This document shows, one piece after another, positions 8,083 through 16,231 of a DNA stretch of 32,081 nucleotides. How positions within the stretch are numbered: the first letter of the stretch is position 1; each line of letters opens with the position of its first letter. The translations under genes were made by a program, and so were the position numbers. The stretch lies in contig CAITYF010000081.1 of NCBI GenBank assembly GCA_903896545.1, forward strand, positions 1 to 32,081, given 5' to 3'. This stretch comes from an uncultured Myxococcales bacterium. GTDB taxonomy: Bacteria; Myxococcota_A; UBA9042. The notes under the pieces are model-generated. The model did no database searches, was not told the DNA's origin, and saw only the letters and a list, made by a program, of their open reading frames with translations.

Positions 8083-9297
8083 GTGTCAACCAAGAAGAAC
8101 CGGGAACTGCTGATCCTGCTCCTCATCGTCTTCGGTGTGGCTGCGGGCTTGTGGTGGCTCATCCGCGGCGACTCGACGGCCAAGAAAGCGTGTACTGAAG
8201 GCCAGGTCGTCAAGGCAGCCGACTGTGAGTGCCAGCGCCCCATGCGTGAGGTCCAGGGCGTCTGCACAATGGCCAGCCCTTCTGGTTCTGGCGCTGGCGG
8301 GGCCGATCCGGGCGGACCAATGTGCAGCCCGACGAAGCCTTGCCCGAATCCGAATGACGAATGCCACGACGGCGACTGTATCCCCAAACCACAGTGCAGC
8401 GTCGCCAACCCATGTCCGGATCACGATCAAGATTGTGTCGATGGCCAGTGCCGCCCCCGGGACGTCAAGAAGACGTGCGCCGATGGGGAACTCATTACAG
8501 GTTGCGTGTGCAAGGGCACGATGAAAGTCAAAGATGGCCGATGTCGCAACGTGGACGCAGCCGAACGCTGCCAACTTCCGGTCTTTCTGGAAGCGTGCCA
8601 GCGGGTGACCCTGGCGTGCGCTGGCAAGGGACTCGGATGCGAAGGCAAGGCCTGGAGCGATCTGCAGATCGGCGATCAGGCGGTAAACGATCTGCTCGGA
8701 CACTTCACTGACCAGTCCGCCTTGTTGTTCCCGAACGGGATCCCAATGCATGGCCAGAACGCAGGCGAGATTGCGGCTCTGCGCGAACCGTTCAAGCAGT
8801 TTGTCGCCGCGCACTGGCAGCCGATCGAGGACGCAAAGATGTTGATTATCCTCGGTCGCGCGAGCCGTACGGGGCCGCCCGCAATCAACGAGCGCCTGGC
8901 GAAACAGCGCATGACTCTGGCGGCAGACTTGCTGATCGAGGTCTGCAAGGAGAAGAAACCAGGCGCGAATGGCGAGATCTCCAAGGTGTGTCAGGAACTT
9001 GTCGGGAAGAGGGCCAAACAAGCTGCGATCAGCAGCAATCGGTCCATCGATTGGTCCGAGTTCGGGGAGGTGTTCGCGCCACCGGGCGCGTCCGGTGTTC
9101 GTGTTCAAAACTGGATCGCGCCCAACACGCAAATGGGTGGGGATGTGACGACGGCGATGACCCCAAACGCTCCGATCGCGACGCGAACCAAAGGCACGAA
9201 CTACATGAACCAAGCAGTGTTCTTCATCCCAATTCCCTGTGAGTGCAACCCCAACGCCCCGGCGGCCACGCCAGCCCGCCACCCCACGTCGCCGTGA
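8083..9297 (+). CDS. Membrane-anchored Cys-rich protein with OmpA-like domain
   Basis: GTG 8083 follows GAGGTGA. The 404-residue product has an uncleaved-looking helix at about residues 7-28 (LLILLLIVFGVAAGLWWL). A region of about 130 residues follows with several Cys modules: CTEG...CEC...GVC, two C-x5-C...CxDGxC units, and CADG...CVC...GRC. From about residue 255 the sequence ILGRASRTGPP, NERLAKQRM, AADLLIEV follows the pattern of OmpA-family peptidoglycan-binding domains, where a GxAS..G loop precedes N..LA..R. It may tie the complex to the cell wall. The 3' end (FIPIPCEC) adds a further Cys pair. The OmpA assignment is moderate, as the key Asp of the family is not obvious. Confidence 0.75.
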   Translation: MSTKKNRELLILLLIVFGVAAGLWWLIRGDSTAKKACTEGQVVKAADCECQRPMREVQGVCTMASPSGSGAGGADPGGPMCSPTKPCPNPNDECHDGDCIPKPQCSVANPCPDHDQDCVDGQCRPRDVKKTCADGELITGCVCKGTMKVKDGRCRNVDAAERCQLPVFLEACQRVTLACAGKGLGCEGKAWSDLQIGDQAVNDLLGHFTDQSALLFPNGIPMHGQNAGEIAALREPFKQFVAAHWQPIEDAKMLIILGRASRTGPPAINERLAKQRMTLAADLLIEVCKEKKPGANGEISKVCQELVGKRAKQAAISSNRSIDWSEFGEVFAPPGASGVRVQNWIAPNTQMGGDVTTAMTPNAPIATRTKGTNYMNQAVFFIPIPCECNPNAPAATPARHPTSP

Positions 9298-9317
9298 GCC
9301 GACTTGAAGGAGTGACC

Positions 9318-9497
9318 GTGAGTTATGCGCGCTATGTACTCGCGGGTGTGCTGAGCTTGCTGGCGCTCGCCATGGTCGTGCTCCTGGCGCAGCATCTTTG
9401 GGCTGGCGAAGCAAGTGGCGCAGAAGCTGGCGCTGGCGGCGCCAAGGTCCCGCCCTCCTCTCCAGCCGGTGAAGATGCCGAAGCGGTGACGAAATGA
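9318..9497 (+). CDS. 59-residue single-helix membrane peptide
   Basis: GTG 9318 has GAAGGAG six bases upstream, and a second GTG two codons earlier overlaps that site, so 9318 is preferred. The product starts MSYARYVLAGVLSLLALAMVV: one hydrophobic helix of about 22 residues. A short Gly/Ala/Pro tail (EASGAEAGAGG) follows. The stop TGA overlaps the ATG of the next gene (ATGA at 9494-9497), indicating translational coupling with the TlpA-like gene. It could be an assembly factor or small subunit; no family is recognised. Confidence 0.65.
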   Translation: MSYARYVLAGVLSLLALAMVVLLAQHLWAGEASGAEAGAGGAKVPPSSPAGEDAEAVTK

Positions 9498-10930
9498 ACA
9501 CCCCGACGACGCGCTCGATCGGCTACGCCGCGCTGATTGTGGGCTTCGCTGCCTACGGCCTGCTGCAGCTGCCGACATCATCATCACCTCAGAACGACCA
9601 GCCCCAAGTCGCGGGAGGAGCGGATGCCTCTTCCGGCGAGCAGCCCGACGCGTCCCAAGGCGACGCGACGTTTGGCGACGCAGCGGCCGCCGCGGATGCG
9701 AAAACCACCGAACTCCCGCCGGCCGCCACAACCGAGGCACCTGACGACTCGACATTGGAGGACTCTGTTGCCTCGCTTCCGCCCCGCTTGCGGACCCAGG
9801 ACACGCCATTGGACGGCGCGCTCGGCAACTCGGTCGGCAGCGCCTACCTGTTGCAGGGCAAAGAACTCGACCTGCCGGTTTTTCGCGTGGATGGTTTCAA
9901 GGCGATGCCGTCGACGTTCGGCAAAGAACTGCTGCCGCCGCCGACGAACGCCACCCGGTCTGACGCGCGGGCGCGGGTCGCGGTGGTGAATTTCTGGGCG
10001 ACGTGGTGCACGCCTTGCGTGAAGGAAATGCCCCAGGTCAAAGCGTTCATGGACCGCGAGTTTCCCCCGGCGGCAAAGGTGGCGTTTGTGGCGGTTCACG
10101 CCATGCAGGAAGGGGAAGGTCTGTGGTCCGCCAAGGAGTATGCCGGAATGCTTGCCACGCGAGCTGAAGGTTCGCTTCCGCCCTGGCGGGATCGTCTGCC
10201 CGCACACGCACATTTTCTCTACGAAGCGAGCCTCAGCGACGCCAAATCGAAATTCTTGAATCGGCTGGCCGATCGCCGCACCGCGCTCGCGAATCTGCCG
10301 GTCACCCTCTTGGTCGACTGTCACCGCCGCGTGCGCTTTGTTCACAACGGCGCCATGACGGAGGCGTTCCTGCAGACCAAGCTCAAGCCGGCGATCGAAG
10401 CGCTCCTGGCCGAAAGTGCGGCCGACGGATCGTGCCCCGTGTCCGGTGATGGACATTGCTCTGCGCCGAGCGAGAAATGCGTCAAAGGCATGAAGGACTG
10501 CTACGAGCAGCTGTGCCACCACAACGACCAATGCGAGGATTTTGCCCAAGAGCGGTACGAAGACCCCCGGTTCTTCGCGGTCTGCAGGCACCTGATTAAG
10601 CCAGAGTCCTGTCACGCAGAGTTCAATCCGACAACCCATCCCTGGTGCCATGGCGATGGGAAGTGCACGGATCCCGCTGAGAAGGAAGAGGCGAAACGCG
10701 GTGACGGGGTAACGGCAGAGACTGACTGCAAGAAGGCCGACTGCACGAAAGAGTGCAACGAAGCCAAGAAGAGAATCGTGGCGGGCGAAAAGACGTGCAC
10801 CGGGGCCGCGAAGCAACAAATGATGGCGAAATTGACGCTGGATACACCGTGCAAGGGGCCTTGCAAGGCGGAATGCAAGGCGGCCCAGAAGAAGCTGAAG
10901 CCGCGACCTGGCCAGGGCGATTACGAATGA
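9494..10930 (+). CDS. TlpA-like membrane-anchored thioredoxin with Cys-rich C-terminus
   Basis: A thiol-disulfide oxidoreductase facing the periplasm. The 478-residue product has an N-terminal anchor helix (about residues 9-26), a Pro/Ala/Asp-rich linker to about residue 110, and a thioredoxin fold of the TlpA/ResA type with VVNFWATWCTPC, active cysteines C172 and C175. A cis-Pro loop (NLPVTLLVDC) follows. From about residue 315 there is a module with more than a dozen Cys (CPVSGDGHC, DCYEQLC, FFAVCRH, HPWCHGDGKC) and then a Lys/Cys tail (CKGPC, CKAECK). The same module is kept in the redox-dead paralog at 29751-31013, so it probably has its own binding role. It overlaps both neighbours by ATGA. 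Confidence 0.88.
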   Translation: MNTPTTRSIGYAALIVGFAAYGLLQLPTSSSPQNDQPQVAGGADASSGEQPDASQGDATFGDAAAAADAKTTELPPAATTEAPDDSTLEDSVASLPPRLRTQDTPLDGALGNSVGSAYLLQGKELDLPVFRVDGFKAMPSTFGKELLPPPTNATRSDARARVAVVNFWATWCTPCVKEMPQVKAFMDREFPPAAKVAFVAVHAMQEGEGLWSAKEYAGMLATRAEGSLPPWRDRLPAHAHFLYEASLSDAKSKFLNRLADRRTALANLPVTLLVDCHRRVRFVHNGAMTEAFLQTKLKPAIEALLAESAADGSCPVSGDGHCSAPSEKCVKGMKDCYEQLCHHNDQCEDFAQERYEDPRFFAVCRHLIKPESCHAEFNPTTHPWCHGDGKCTDPAEKEEAKRGDGVTAETDCKKADCTKECNEAKKRIVAGEKTCTGAAKQQMMAKLTLDTPCKGPCKAECKAAQKKLKPRPGQGDYE

Positions 10931-11751
10931 CGACGCCGGGCTCCACCGCCTCCGCATTTGCGCGGATCGCCAGGTTGAGCCTGTCTCTTCGCGGCTACTC
11001 CGTGACGCTGTCACGCTTTGGGATACCCGTCTTTGGTGTTTTGCTAACCGCCTGCGCACCGCGCGCGACGATCGTCATCGAGGAGCCGCGGCGAGCCATT
11101 GACGCTGTGACCTACATGCAGGACCCGCCATTGAAGAAGCTCCGCCACGAACTCTACGAGATCGTCATGGCTGATTCGGGTGCTCCGCGGGACATCAAGC
11201 TGAAGGCGATGTGGCGGCGATGGCTGGACCTGGACCGCGAAATAGTCCCTGTCACAGCCGAGCATCGGCTGCACCTCAGTTGCACGTTGGCGTCGCTCGG
11301 CCTGCTGACGAGCAATGACTCGGCCGCGGCGACTTATGGTGCCCGGTGCCCGCCTTCGAACGTGCCGACCGGCTTCCCGCCGTATTTGCGTGATTTCGCG
11401 CAGCGGATACAGTTCATGGTCCACGACGACGACGCCCTCTCCCTGTTGTCGATTCGCTTCGTTGGCACGCGCATTCAGGGAGCAGTCCGCCTTGAATTCC
11501 AGCCGATTGACGCGGCCGCCGAGGCGCTCGCGCCGTTTGAGATTGTCGTCCCGCTCTCTGGATGGGCGCAGTCGGCCTCCGTCCAACTTGCAGCAGGAAC
11601 CTGGCGGCTGCGCGTGCGTAGGGCAGACGGCGCTGCGCTACCGAAGCACCTGGAGATCGAACCGGCGCAAGTCACCGTCCGACCGCCAGCGGCCAGCACG
11701 GTGCGCCTTCCAGTCAGGGAGTTCCAAACCAACGGTCGCACCCGTCCGTAG
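10927..11751 (+). CDS. Lipoprotein, first of a tandem paralogous pair
   Basis: ATG 10927 overlaps the preceding stop (ATGA). The 274-residue product has an N-terminal stretch of about 40 residues ending in a good lipobox, GVLLTAC. The mature part contains a helical domain (KKLRHELYEIVM, MWRRWLDLDREI, SCTLASLGLL) and then a beta domain (FVGTRIQGAVRLEF, EIVVPLSG, GTWRLRVRR). The same order of helices, the SAAATYGARC motif and the final beta domain recur in the next gene (DPAAASFGLRC, GDGTVLLRLRP, GLWRFDVVD), so the two are tandem paralogs. No family is recognised. The extracytoplasmic location and linkage to the redox genes suggest a structural envelope subunit. Confidence 0.8.
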   Translation: MTTPGSTASAFARIARLSLSLRGYSVTLSRFGIPVFGVLLTACAPRATIVIEEPRRAIDAVTYMQDPPLKKLRHELYEIVMADSGAPRDIKLKAMWRRWLDLDREIVPVTAEHRLHLSCTLASLGLLTSNDSAAATYGARCPPSNVPTGFPPYLRDFAQRIQFMVHDDDALSLLSIRFVGTRIQGAVRLEFQPIDAAAEALAPFEIVVPLSGWAQSASVQLAAGTWRLRVRRADGAALPKHLEIEPAQVTVRPPAASTVRLPVREFQTNGRTRP

Positions 11752-11781
11752 GCGGTTGCCCTACATGATTGCGGGGCCTTG

Positions 11782-11801
11782 TCCCCACGGCTGCGTGGGG
11801 A
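11782..11801 (+). terminator. Perfect 8-bp hairpin between the paralogous lipoprotein genes
   Basis: TCCCCACG at 11782-11789 and CGTGGGGA at 11794-11801 pair perfectly around a GCTG loop. No U-tract follows and the next gene starts 22 bases later, so it is more likely a partial attenuator or mRNA-processing or stability element than a strong terminator. Confidence 0.35.
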
Positions 11802-11823
11802 TACGATTGAGCGCGGAGGCGGC

Positions 11824-12849
11824 ATGGTTCTGATGCGATCAAGAATTCGGAGTTACACATGCACCCTGGCTCTCGGGCTTGTGGCGGCGTGCGGGCCGGT
11901 CGAAGTTGTCTCGACGGCGACGCCGGTCCCGGCGACTAATCAGGCTGCTCGCAACAGTGGGGAGGCTGCTGGGGAGCCGAAGCCTGGCGCGGAGGAGCCA
12001 GCGAAGCCGGCCCAAGTTCAAGGTGAGACCATCAAGACCGGCGACGCATCCGCGCCGCCTTTTGCACCCAAGAAGCCGGGCGAAACACCGGCGCCTCCGG
12101 GCGAAACGACTACCAAGGCTGGCGAAAATGCCGGGGTTGCAAACGATCTGCCAGCCGAACCAACCCCGCCCGTGAACCCGACAGTGGCGGCTGTGACGCC
12201 AGTAATGTCTGACGCCGAATACACGAAACGATACAAGGCCGCGCGCGACCAGGTCTACAAATTCGCAATGGCGACCGATGCCCCGAATCGGGAGAACGCT
12301 CTGAACGAAATTTGGCAACAATGGCAAAAGATGGACCAAGAGTTCCGTCTCGCTGAGTCGGGGATTGCCTGGAGCAACCGCGCCTGCATCATGGCGTACT
12401 TGGAGATGATGGCGGACAACGATCCGGCTGCGGCGAGTTTTGGCCTCAGGTGCCGCAAGATTGCCGCCAATCTGTCCAAATTCGCCCCCTATTTACAGGA
12501 TTCAGCCAAAAGCATCGAGCAGTCGTCCAAGGAGAATGACCCGCCACTCCGGCTTGTCACTGTGCCGTTCGACGGCGACATGGGCGACGGTACAGTGCTT
12601 CTCCGACTCCGCCCCGTCGAGCCAACGAACGCTGCTTACAAGCCGTTTGCGCTAACGATTGTGATCAAGGAGAGCAAGGGCACAGCTGATCTCATGCTGT
12701 CTGACGGGCTGTGGCGATTCGACGTTGTCGATGTACGTGACGTGCACGGCGCGATTCTGCACGTGCGAAACACCGGAAACCTCGACCCGAAGTCTATCGG
12801 ACCCAAGCCGGAGACCAGGATGATCTATCTGCATCGCGCCGTGCACTGA
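11824..12849 (+). CDS. Lipoprotein, second of a tandem paralogous pair, with long linker
   Basis: ATG 11824 has GGAGG four bases upstream; an ATG at 11833 is an alternative with wide spacing. The 341-residue product has a signal peptide ending LGLVAAC. An insert of about 120 residues rich in Pro, Glu, Lys and Thr (GEAAGEPKPGAEEP, GETPAPPGETTT) follows and is absent from the paralog upstream. The homologous helical domain comes next (RDQVYKFAMATD, IWQQWQKMDQEF, DPAAASFGLRC), then the beta domain (GDGTVLLRLRP, GLWRFDVVDV). The linker would let the folded part reach across the cell wall. Function unknown. Confidence 0.8.
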   Translation: MVLMRSRIRSYTCTLALGLVAACGPVEVVSTATPVPATNQAARNSGEAAGEPKPGAEEPAKPAQVQGETIKTGDASAPPFAPKKPGETPAPPGETTTKAGENAGVANDLPAEPTPPVNPTVAAVTPVMSDAEYTKRYKAARDQVYKFAMATDAPNRENALNEIWQQWQKMDQEFRLAESGIAWSNRACIMAYLEMMADNDPAAASFGLRCRKIAANLSKFAPYLQDSAKSIEQSSKENDPPLRLVTVPFDGDMGDGTVLLRLRPVEPTNAAYKPFALTIVIKESKGTADLMLSDGLWRFDVVDVRDVHGAILHVRNTGNLDPKSIGPKPETRMIYLHRAVH

Positions 12850-12896
12850 AACGCCGACGCGTTCCCGGCCGTCGCGCGCGGGCAGGCACGACAATT

Positions 12897-12914
12897 CCGA
12901 CGCTTGCGCGTCGG
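12897..12914 (+). repeat. 7-bp hairpin overlapping the candidate operon promoter
   Basis: CCGACGC at 12897-12903 and GCGTCGG at 12908-12914 pair perfectly with a TTGC loop. It lies 48 bases after the stop of the lipoprotein gene and covers the -35 box of the promoter candidate that follows. It may act as a weak terminator for the upstream cluster or as an operator. Confidence 0.4.
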
Positions 12915-12932
12915 CGAGTGACCGGGTATAAC
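12904..12932 (+). promoter_or_regulatory. Candidate promoter of the long downstream operon
   Basis: TTGCGC at 12904-12909 and TATAAC at 12927-12932 are separated by 17 bases and lie about 35 bases before the ATG at 12968, the first frame of the long operon. The -35 is weak, so an activator may be needed. From here to 29754 no other gap longer than about 40 bases occurs. Confidence 0.4.
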
Positions 12933-12967
12933 GCCGAACCAGCTGTAGACAGAGAGGAAGTTAGGCA

Positions 12968-13045
12968 ATGAACCCATTCTTCTCAGCCGCTTCGTCGTCC
13001 GAACCCGACTCCGAGCAACCAGTCCGAAAGGCGAGGCGCGGATGA
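12968..13045 (+). CDS. 25-residue leader peptide, translationally coupled
   Basis: ATG 12968 has GAGGAAG about eight bases upstream. The product begins MNPFFSAASSSEPDSEQ and ends basic (RKARRG). Its TGA stop overlaps the ATG of the next gene (ATGA at 13042-13045), while that gene has no separate good ribosome-binding site except AAAGGCGAGGCG inside this frame. It may serve to couple translation rather than make a functional peptide. Confidence 0.45.
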   Translation: MNPFFSAASSSEPDSEQPVRKARRG

Positions 13046-13773
13046 GCCGCCCAATGAACTCGCGTCAACCTCGCCGCGCCGACTCAGCAATGCCAGTGGG
13101 TTGGACCAGACACGAGACCATCCAGTCCGCGTTGGGCGTTGTGCTGGCGGTCGCACTGTATCAGCAATGGCACGCGACCCCGAAATCGTCCGACGCATCT
13201 GCGAGCGCAACAGTGTCTGGCAGTCGGGAAGTCTCCACGTCGGAAACGCCTAGTGCTGCTCGCGACCCCGCGATGCCGGGGGGGCGAGACCTCAACAAGG
13301 CAATCTGCAATGATGGCGCCCGGGCAGACGCCACGTGCACCTGCCCGGCCGATCCCGTGGGTGGCGTCTGTGTGTGGCCACCGTTTCCGCGCGACGGCGC
13401 TGCGATCGACCCGCGATGGCCAACTTGGTCGAACGCGCGCTATACCGTCGCCATCGTAAACCAAGTGGACCCGAACCCGAGCAACCTGGGTGCGAAGCTG
13501 CGTGAACGCACTGGGTCGAATGTGGTCGTCATCGGCTCGGCAACGTACATGGGCAAGTTCGCGGACACAACGCGCTGGACCCGGGTGGTCGCGCCGCAGG
13601 GGATTCGCGAAGAGGTGATGCGCGCGCTGGCCAAGCTACCGCCAACCCGCGCGCGATTTCTCAAGCTGGATCCGACCGGTCCGGACATTGGCGAGCAAGT
13701 TCGGCCGCGGGTGGCGCAGGGAGCGCTGAAATACGGCGAACGCACCTACATCCTCGTTGAGCCGCAACCCTAG
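13042..13773 (+). CDS. Membrane-anchored protein with CxDG-CxC-GxC module
   Basis: The 243-residue product has a basic N-terminus, a short hydrophobic segment at about residues 29-42 (IQSALGVVLAVALY) and a Ser/Thr-rich linker. A Cys module CNDG...CTC...GVC follows near residue 90, like the modules in the protein at 8083. The C-terminal part of about 130 residues (YTVAIVNQVDPNP, NVVVIGSATYMG, ERTYILVEPQP) has alternating beta and alpha character. No family is recognised. Its position at the head of the operon and the shared Cys module suggest an exported partner of the 8083 product. Confidence 0.68.
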   Translation: MSRPMNSRQPRRADSAMPVGWTRHETIQSALGVVLAVALYQQWHATPKSSDASASATVSGSREVSTSETPSAARDPAMPGGRDLNKAICNDGARADATCTCPADPVGGVCVWPPFPRDGAAIDPRWPTWSNARYTVAIVNQVDPNPSNLGAKLRERTGSNVVVIGSATYMGKFADTTRWTRVVAPQGIREEVMRALAKLPPTRARFLKLDPTGPDIGEQVRPRVAQGALKYGERTYILVEPQP

Positions 13774-13794
13774 CGCAGGTTACCCCGAGGTCCG

Positions 13795-14532
13795 ATGGCG
13801 CGTTATCCCGACTTGTGCGCAGCGTGTCTGGAGATCTACCGGGGCACCTGCGGCCGCGCCCAGTGCCCGAAGGCTGCGGAAGCGCGGGCGCGGGTGGACC
13901 GGACGTCGCCGGACAAGCGCACGAAGACCGGGCCAGCCGAAGCCGCAGCGCGAACGCCGCATGGGGCACCAGCCGCAGAGGCCTGTGAGGCGCCTCGGCC
14001 GTCCGGTCGGGCCACAGGGCCTGCACCCAGCGCGACACGCTCTTCTGATGGCTGGCACGATCCCCCGACCTCGAGCGATCAGAGTGACGATCGGCGTCAG
14101 GACTTGGGTACCGCTCCGAGCGTTCGCGGTGTCGGTTCGGCGCGGTCGCAGGCGTACGGTGCCAACGCCGCCCAACCTCAGCGCGCGGGCGCGCCACCGC
14201 GAAATAGGGACAGCGACGCACCGGGACGCGATCCGGACCCAGAGGCCGAGCCAGCCAGGGACGGACCGAGAACGGCATCGTATGCGACGGTCGATCGACG
14301 TCGTGCGACAGGCACCGCGCCGAGTGTCGTGGCCAGTTCAGTAGGTGGCGCGGCAAGCTACCGACGACCGCGTGAGCCTGACGAGCTGGCTACTCCCGTC
14401 CCCGGCGTCGACGCCGCGCAGGTTCCCAAGGTAGGCTCCCGCGGCGCGGCCGCCGAGTCTGTCGCAAGTGGAGAGAAACCTCCACAAGGGCGACGCCACG
14501 CCGTGGACGATGAAAGGGCGGACGGGTCATGA
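13795..14532 (+). CDS. Disordered protein with N-terminal Cys cluster
   Basis: ATG 13795 follows CCCGAGG closely. The 245-residue product opens MARYPDLCAACLEIYRG, then CGRAQC: four cysteines as two C-x(2-4)-C pairs within 24 residues, compatible with a small zinc-binding knuckle in the cytoplasm. The remainder is rich in Arg, Ala, Pro, Gly, Ser and Asp, with no predicted fold and many Ser/Thr-Arg/Pro sites that could be phosphorylated. It ends overlapping the FHA gene (ATG 14529), so it could be a phosphorylated scaffold read by the FHA protein; that is inference. Confidence 0.55.
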   Translation: MARYPDLCAACLEIYRGTCGRAQCPKAAEARARVDRTSPDKRTKTGPAEAAARTPHGAPAAEACEAPRPSGRATGPAPSATRSSDGWHDPPTSSDQSDDRRQDLGTAPSVRGVGSARSQAYGANAAQPQRAGAPPRNRDSDAPGRDPDPEAEPARDGPRTASYATVDRRRATGTAPSVVASSVGGAASYRRPREPDELATPVPGVDAAQVPKVGSRGAAAESVASGEKPPQGRRHAVDDERADGS

Positions 14533-15323
14533 TGGATGCTCCTAACCGCTCAGGATTTGTTGTGGGCAGCGCGGTCTTCGCTTCTGGCTGGGCTGTGTTT
14601 TGCCTGCTCATGCCTGCGCTGGACGAGGGCACGCGCGCACTCATGGTTATCGCGCCCGCGTTGGCGCTGACGGTCATTGGCCTGCGCCTCGCGGCGAGCG
14701 ACCTCCGCAATCTGGCGCTAGCCCACCCGGCGCCAGTTGAGGAGCCAAAGGCAGAGACGCCAGCGCCACGTCCGGCACCGCGCCCCGCGTCTGTACCAGA
14801 CATTCCGGAAGCGCCGCCGCAGCCTCGCGAGGTCCCGTCACCGCCAATCGCGGCGTACACGCCTTTGCCCCATAGCGTCGACTTCCAGAAGTCGGCGCGC
14901 CAGCCGCCTGCGCCACGCCCAGGCACCGCGGTTGACAGTGCCGTTTTGCCGATCGCCTTCGGTCCCAACGTGAACGTAGCGTTTTCACGGTGGAGCTTGC
15001 AGTATCGCATCGCTGACTGCGCGGGGGTCATCGATGTCCCGGTGCAGACCGAAGACGTCTTCGTGGGCCGAGGCACGGAAAACCACATCGTGATCAGCCA
15101 TGCGGAGGTCAGCGCGCGCCATCTACGCATTCGCGTCCTCGGCGACCGCTTTCAGGTTCTGGACCTGGGCAGCAGCAACGGCAGCGCACTCCTTGAGGGG
15201 CAGGACGGCGTCGTCATGGAACCACGGCAACTCTTCGATTGGCCGGCGGGCGCGGAAGTCGTCATCCCCAAAGCACCGCCGGCCGTCGTTTCCCTGACTT
15301 TGGTGGCGAAGGAGCGGCGATGA
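14529..15323 (+). CDS. FHA-domain membrane protein
   Basis: Phosphothreonine-binding adaptor tethered to the inner membrane. The 264-residue product has two hydrophobic helices (about residues 9-28 and 37-56) and a Pro/Ala-rich linker (about 65-145). The C-terminal FHA domain is clear: VFVGRGTENHIVI, SARHLRIRV and DLGSSNG, that is the GR, S-x2-H and SSNG residues that hold phosphothreonine. It overlaps the gene upstream and the phosphatase downstream (ATGA at 15320). With the phosphatase and the kinase at 25848 it forms a complete write-read-erase set for Thr phosphorylation. Confidence 0.93.
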   Translation: MMDAPNRSGFVVGSAVFASGWAVFCLLMPALDEGTRALMVIAPALALTVIGLRLAASDLRNLALAHPAPVEEPKAETPAPRPAPRPASVPDIPEAPPQPREVPSPPIAAYTPLPHSVDFQKSARQPPAPRPGTAVDSAVLPIAFGPNVNVAFSRWSLQYRIADCAGVIDVPVQTEDVFVGRGTENHIVISHAEVSARHLRIRVLGDRFQVLDLGSSNGSALLEGQDGVVMEPRQLFDWPAGAEVVIPKAPPAVVSLTLVAKERR

Positions 15324-16231
15324 AGTTGGAATTCTATTCGGTGAGCCAGCCTGGGCCCAAAGAACAGCAGGACGCCGTGGCCGCCGCGGTACTTCCGCGA
15401 GCCTTGGTTTTCTCGGTCGTTGACGGAATCAGCCACTACGCGGAGACGAGCGCGAAGCTGGCGCCGCATTGGGCGCGCAAATTGGTGGACCTGATCGCCG
15501 AGAGGCGGCCAGGCGCGGCGCCCATTCAACCTGCAAGTCTAATCGAGCTGATGAAAGCGGCGCACATCCGTCTTCGTAGTGGCCCCGGTGAGGAAAAGGG
15601 CGGACTTGCGGCAGTGCTTGTCGTACTGACAGCCGACGGCGCTTGCCACTATGCGTGCAGCGGGGACGTCGCGCTGTGGGCGCGAAAGGTGCGGGCGAAC
15701 GAATGGATTCGGTTGAGCAACCGCAAGGCACACACGCCGGATGGCAACTTGGAATTCTTTATGGGGACCCCATTGGAGGGCGAGGAGGTGGTCTATGGCG
15801 GGACGCTAGCCAATGTGGAGGCCGTCGTGGCCATGACGGATGGCTTCTACGAACCCGCTAAAGCCTCTCGCACTGGATCGGATGACTGGGAGCATGACGC
15901 CGCGAGGAAAGACGACTGGTGTCCGCGGGATCCGCCGCTGCTGAGCCAGTACTACACCGAGGACGTCGCAACTGCGCTGAACTACGTCACCCCGCGAGAG
16001 TCAAACGACAACTACTCAGCCCTGTACGCGAAGTTGGAGCGCACGGTGGAGGCGTCGGTCCCGGAAGAGCCCGAGGCAGCGCCAACCACCGGGCTGAAAG
16101 TGGCCATGTGGCTGGCTGTCGGTCTGGGTGTGTTGAGCCTAATCTTCTTGGGGTTGTCCATGCGGCAGCATCCGCCAGCAGTGCAACCGGCAGTGGAGGC
16201 TCCGACGCACGCTGCAACGGTGAGCCCATGA
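15320..16231 (+). CDS. PP2C-like Ser/Thr phosphatase with C-terminal membrane helix
   Basis: The 303-residue product starts MKLEFYSVSQPGPKEQQD. PP2C metal-binding motifs are visible: D18 in the first strand, VVDG at residues 33-36, MTDGFYEP in the middle and the final NDNYSALY near residue 235. The family's usual first Asp context is slightly altered (QQDA), but the metal ligands appear to be present. A Pro/Glu linker leads to one helix (VAMWLAVGLGVLSLIFLGL, about residues 265-284), with the catalytic domain on the cytoplasmic side. It should reverse phosphorylation by the operon's kinase. It overlaps both neighbours by ATGA. Confidence 0.85.
   Translation: MKLEFYSVSQPGPKEQQDAVAAAVLPRALVFSVVDGISHYAETSAKLAPHWARKLVDLIAERRPGAAPIQPASLIELMKAAHIRLRSGPGEEKGGLAAVLVVLTADGACHYACSGDVALWARKVRANEWIRLSNRKAHTPDGNLEFFMGTPLEGEEVVYGGTLANVEAVVAMTDGFYEPAKASRTGSDDWEHDAARKDDWCPRDPPLLSQYYTEDVATALNYVTPRESNDNYSALYAKLERTVEASVPEEPEAAPTTGLKVAMWLAVGLGVLSLIFLGLSMRQHPPAVQPAVEAPTHAATVSP

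Noticed and set aside
8086..9501. 471-residue open frame on the minus strand
   Set aside because: It mirrors the Cys-rich OmpA-like gene on the plus strand, which has a good start, helix and paralogous Cys modules. The minus product shows no family features.
9584..11059. 491-residue open frame on the minus strand
   Set aside because: It covers the TlpA-like gene on the opposite strand and is a by-product of high GC content.
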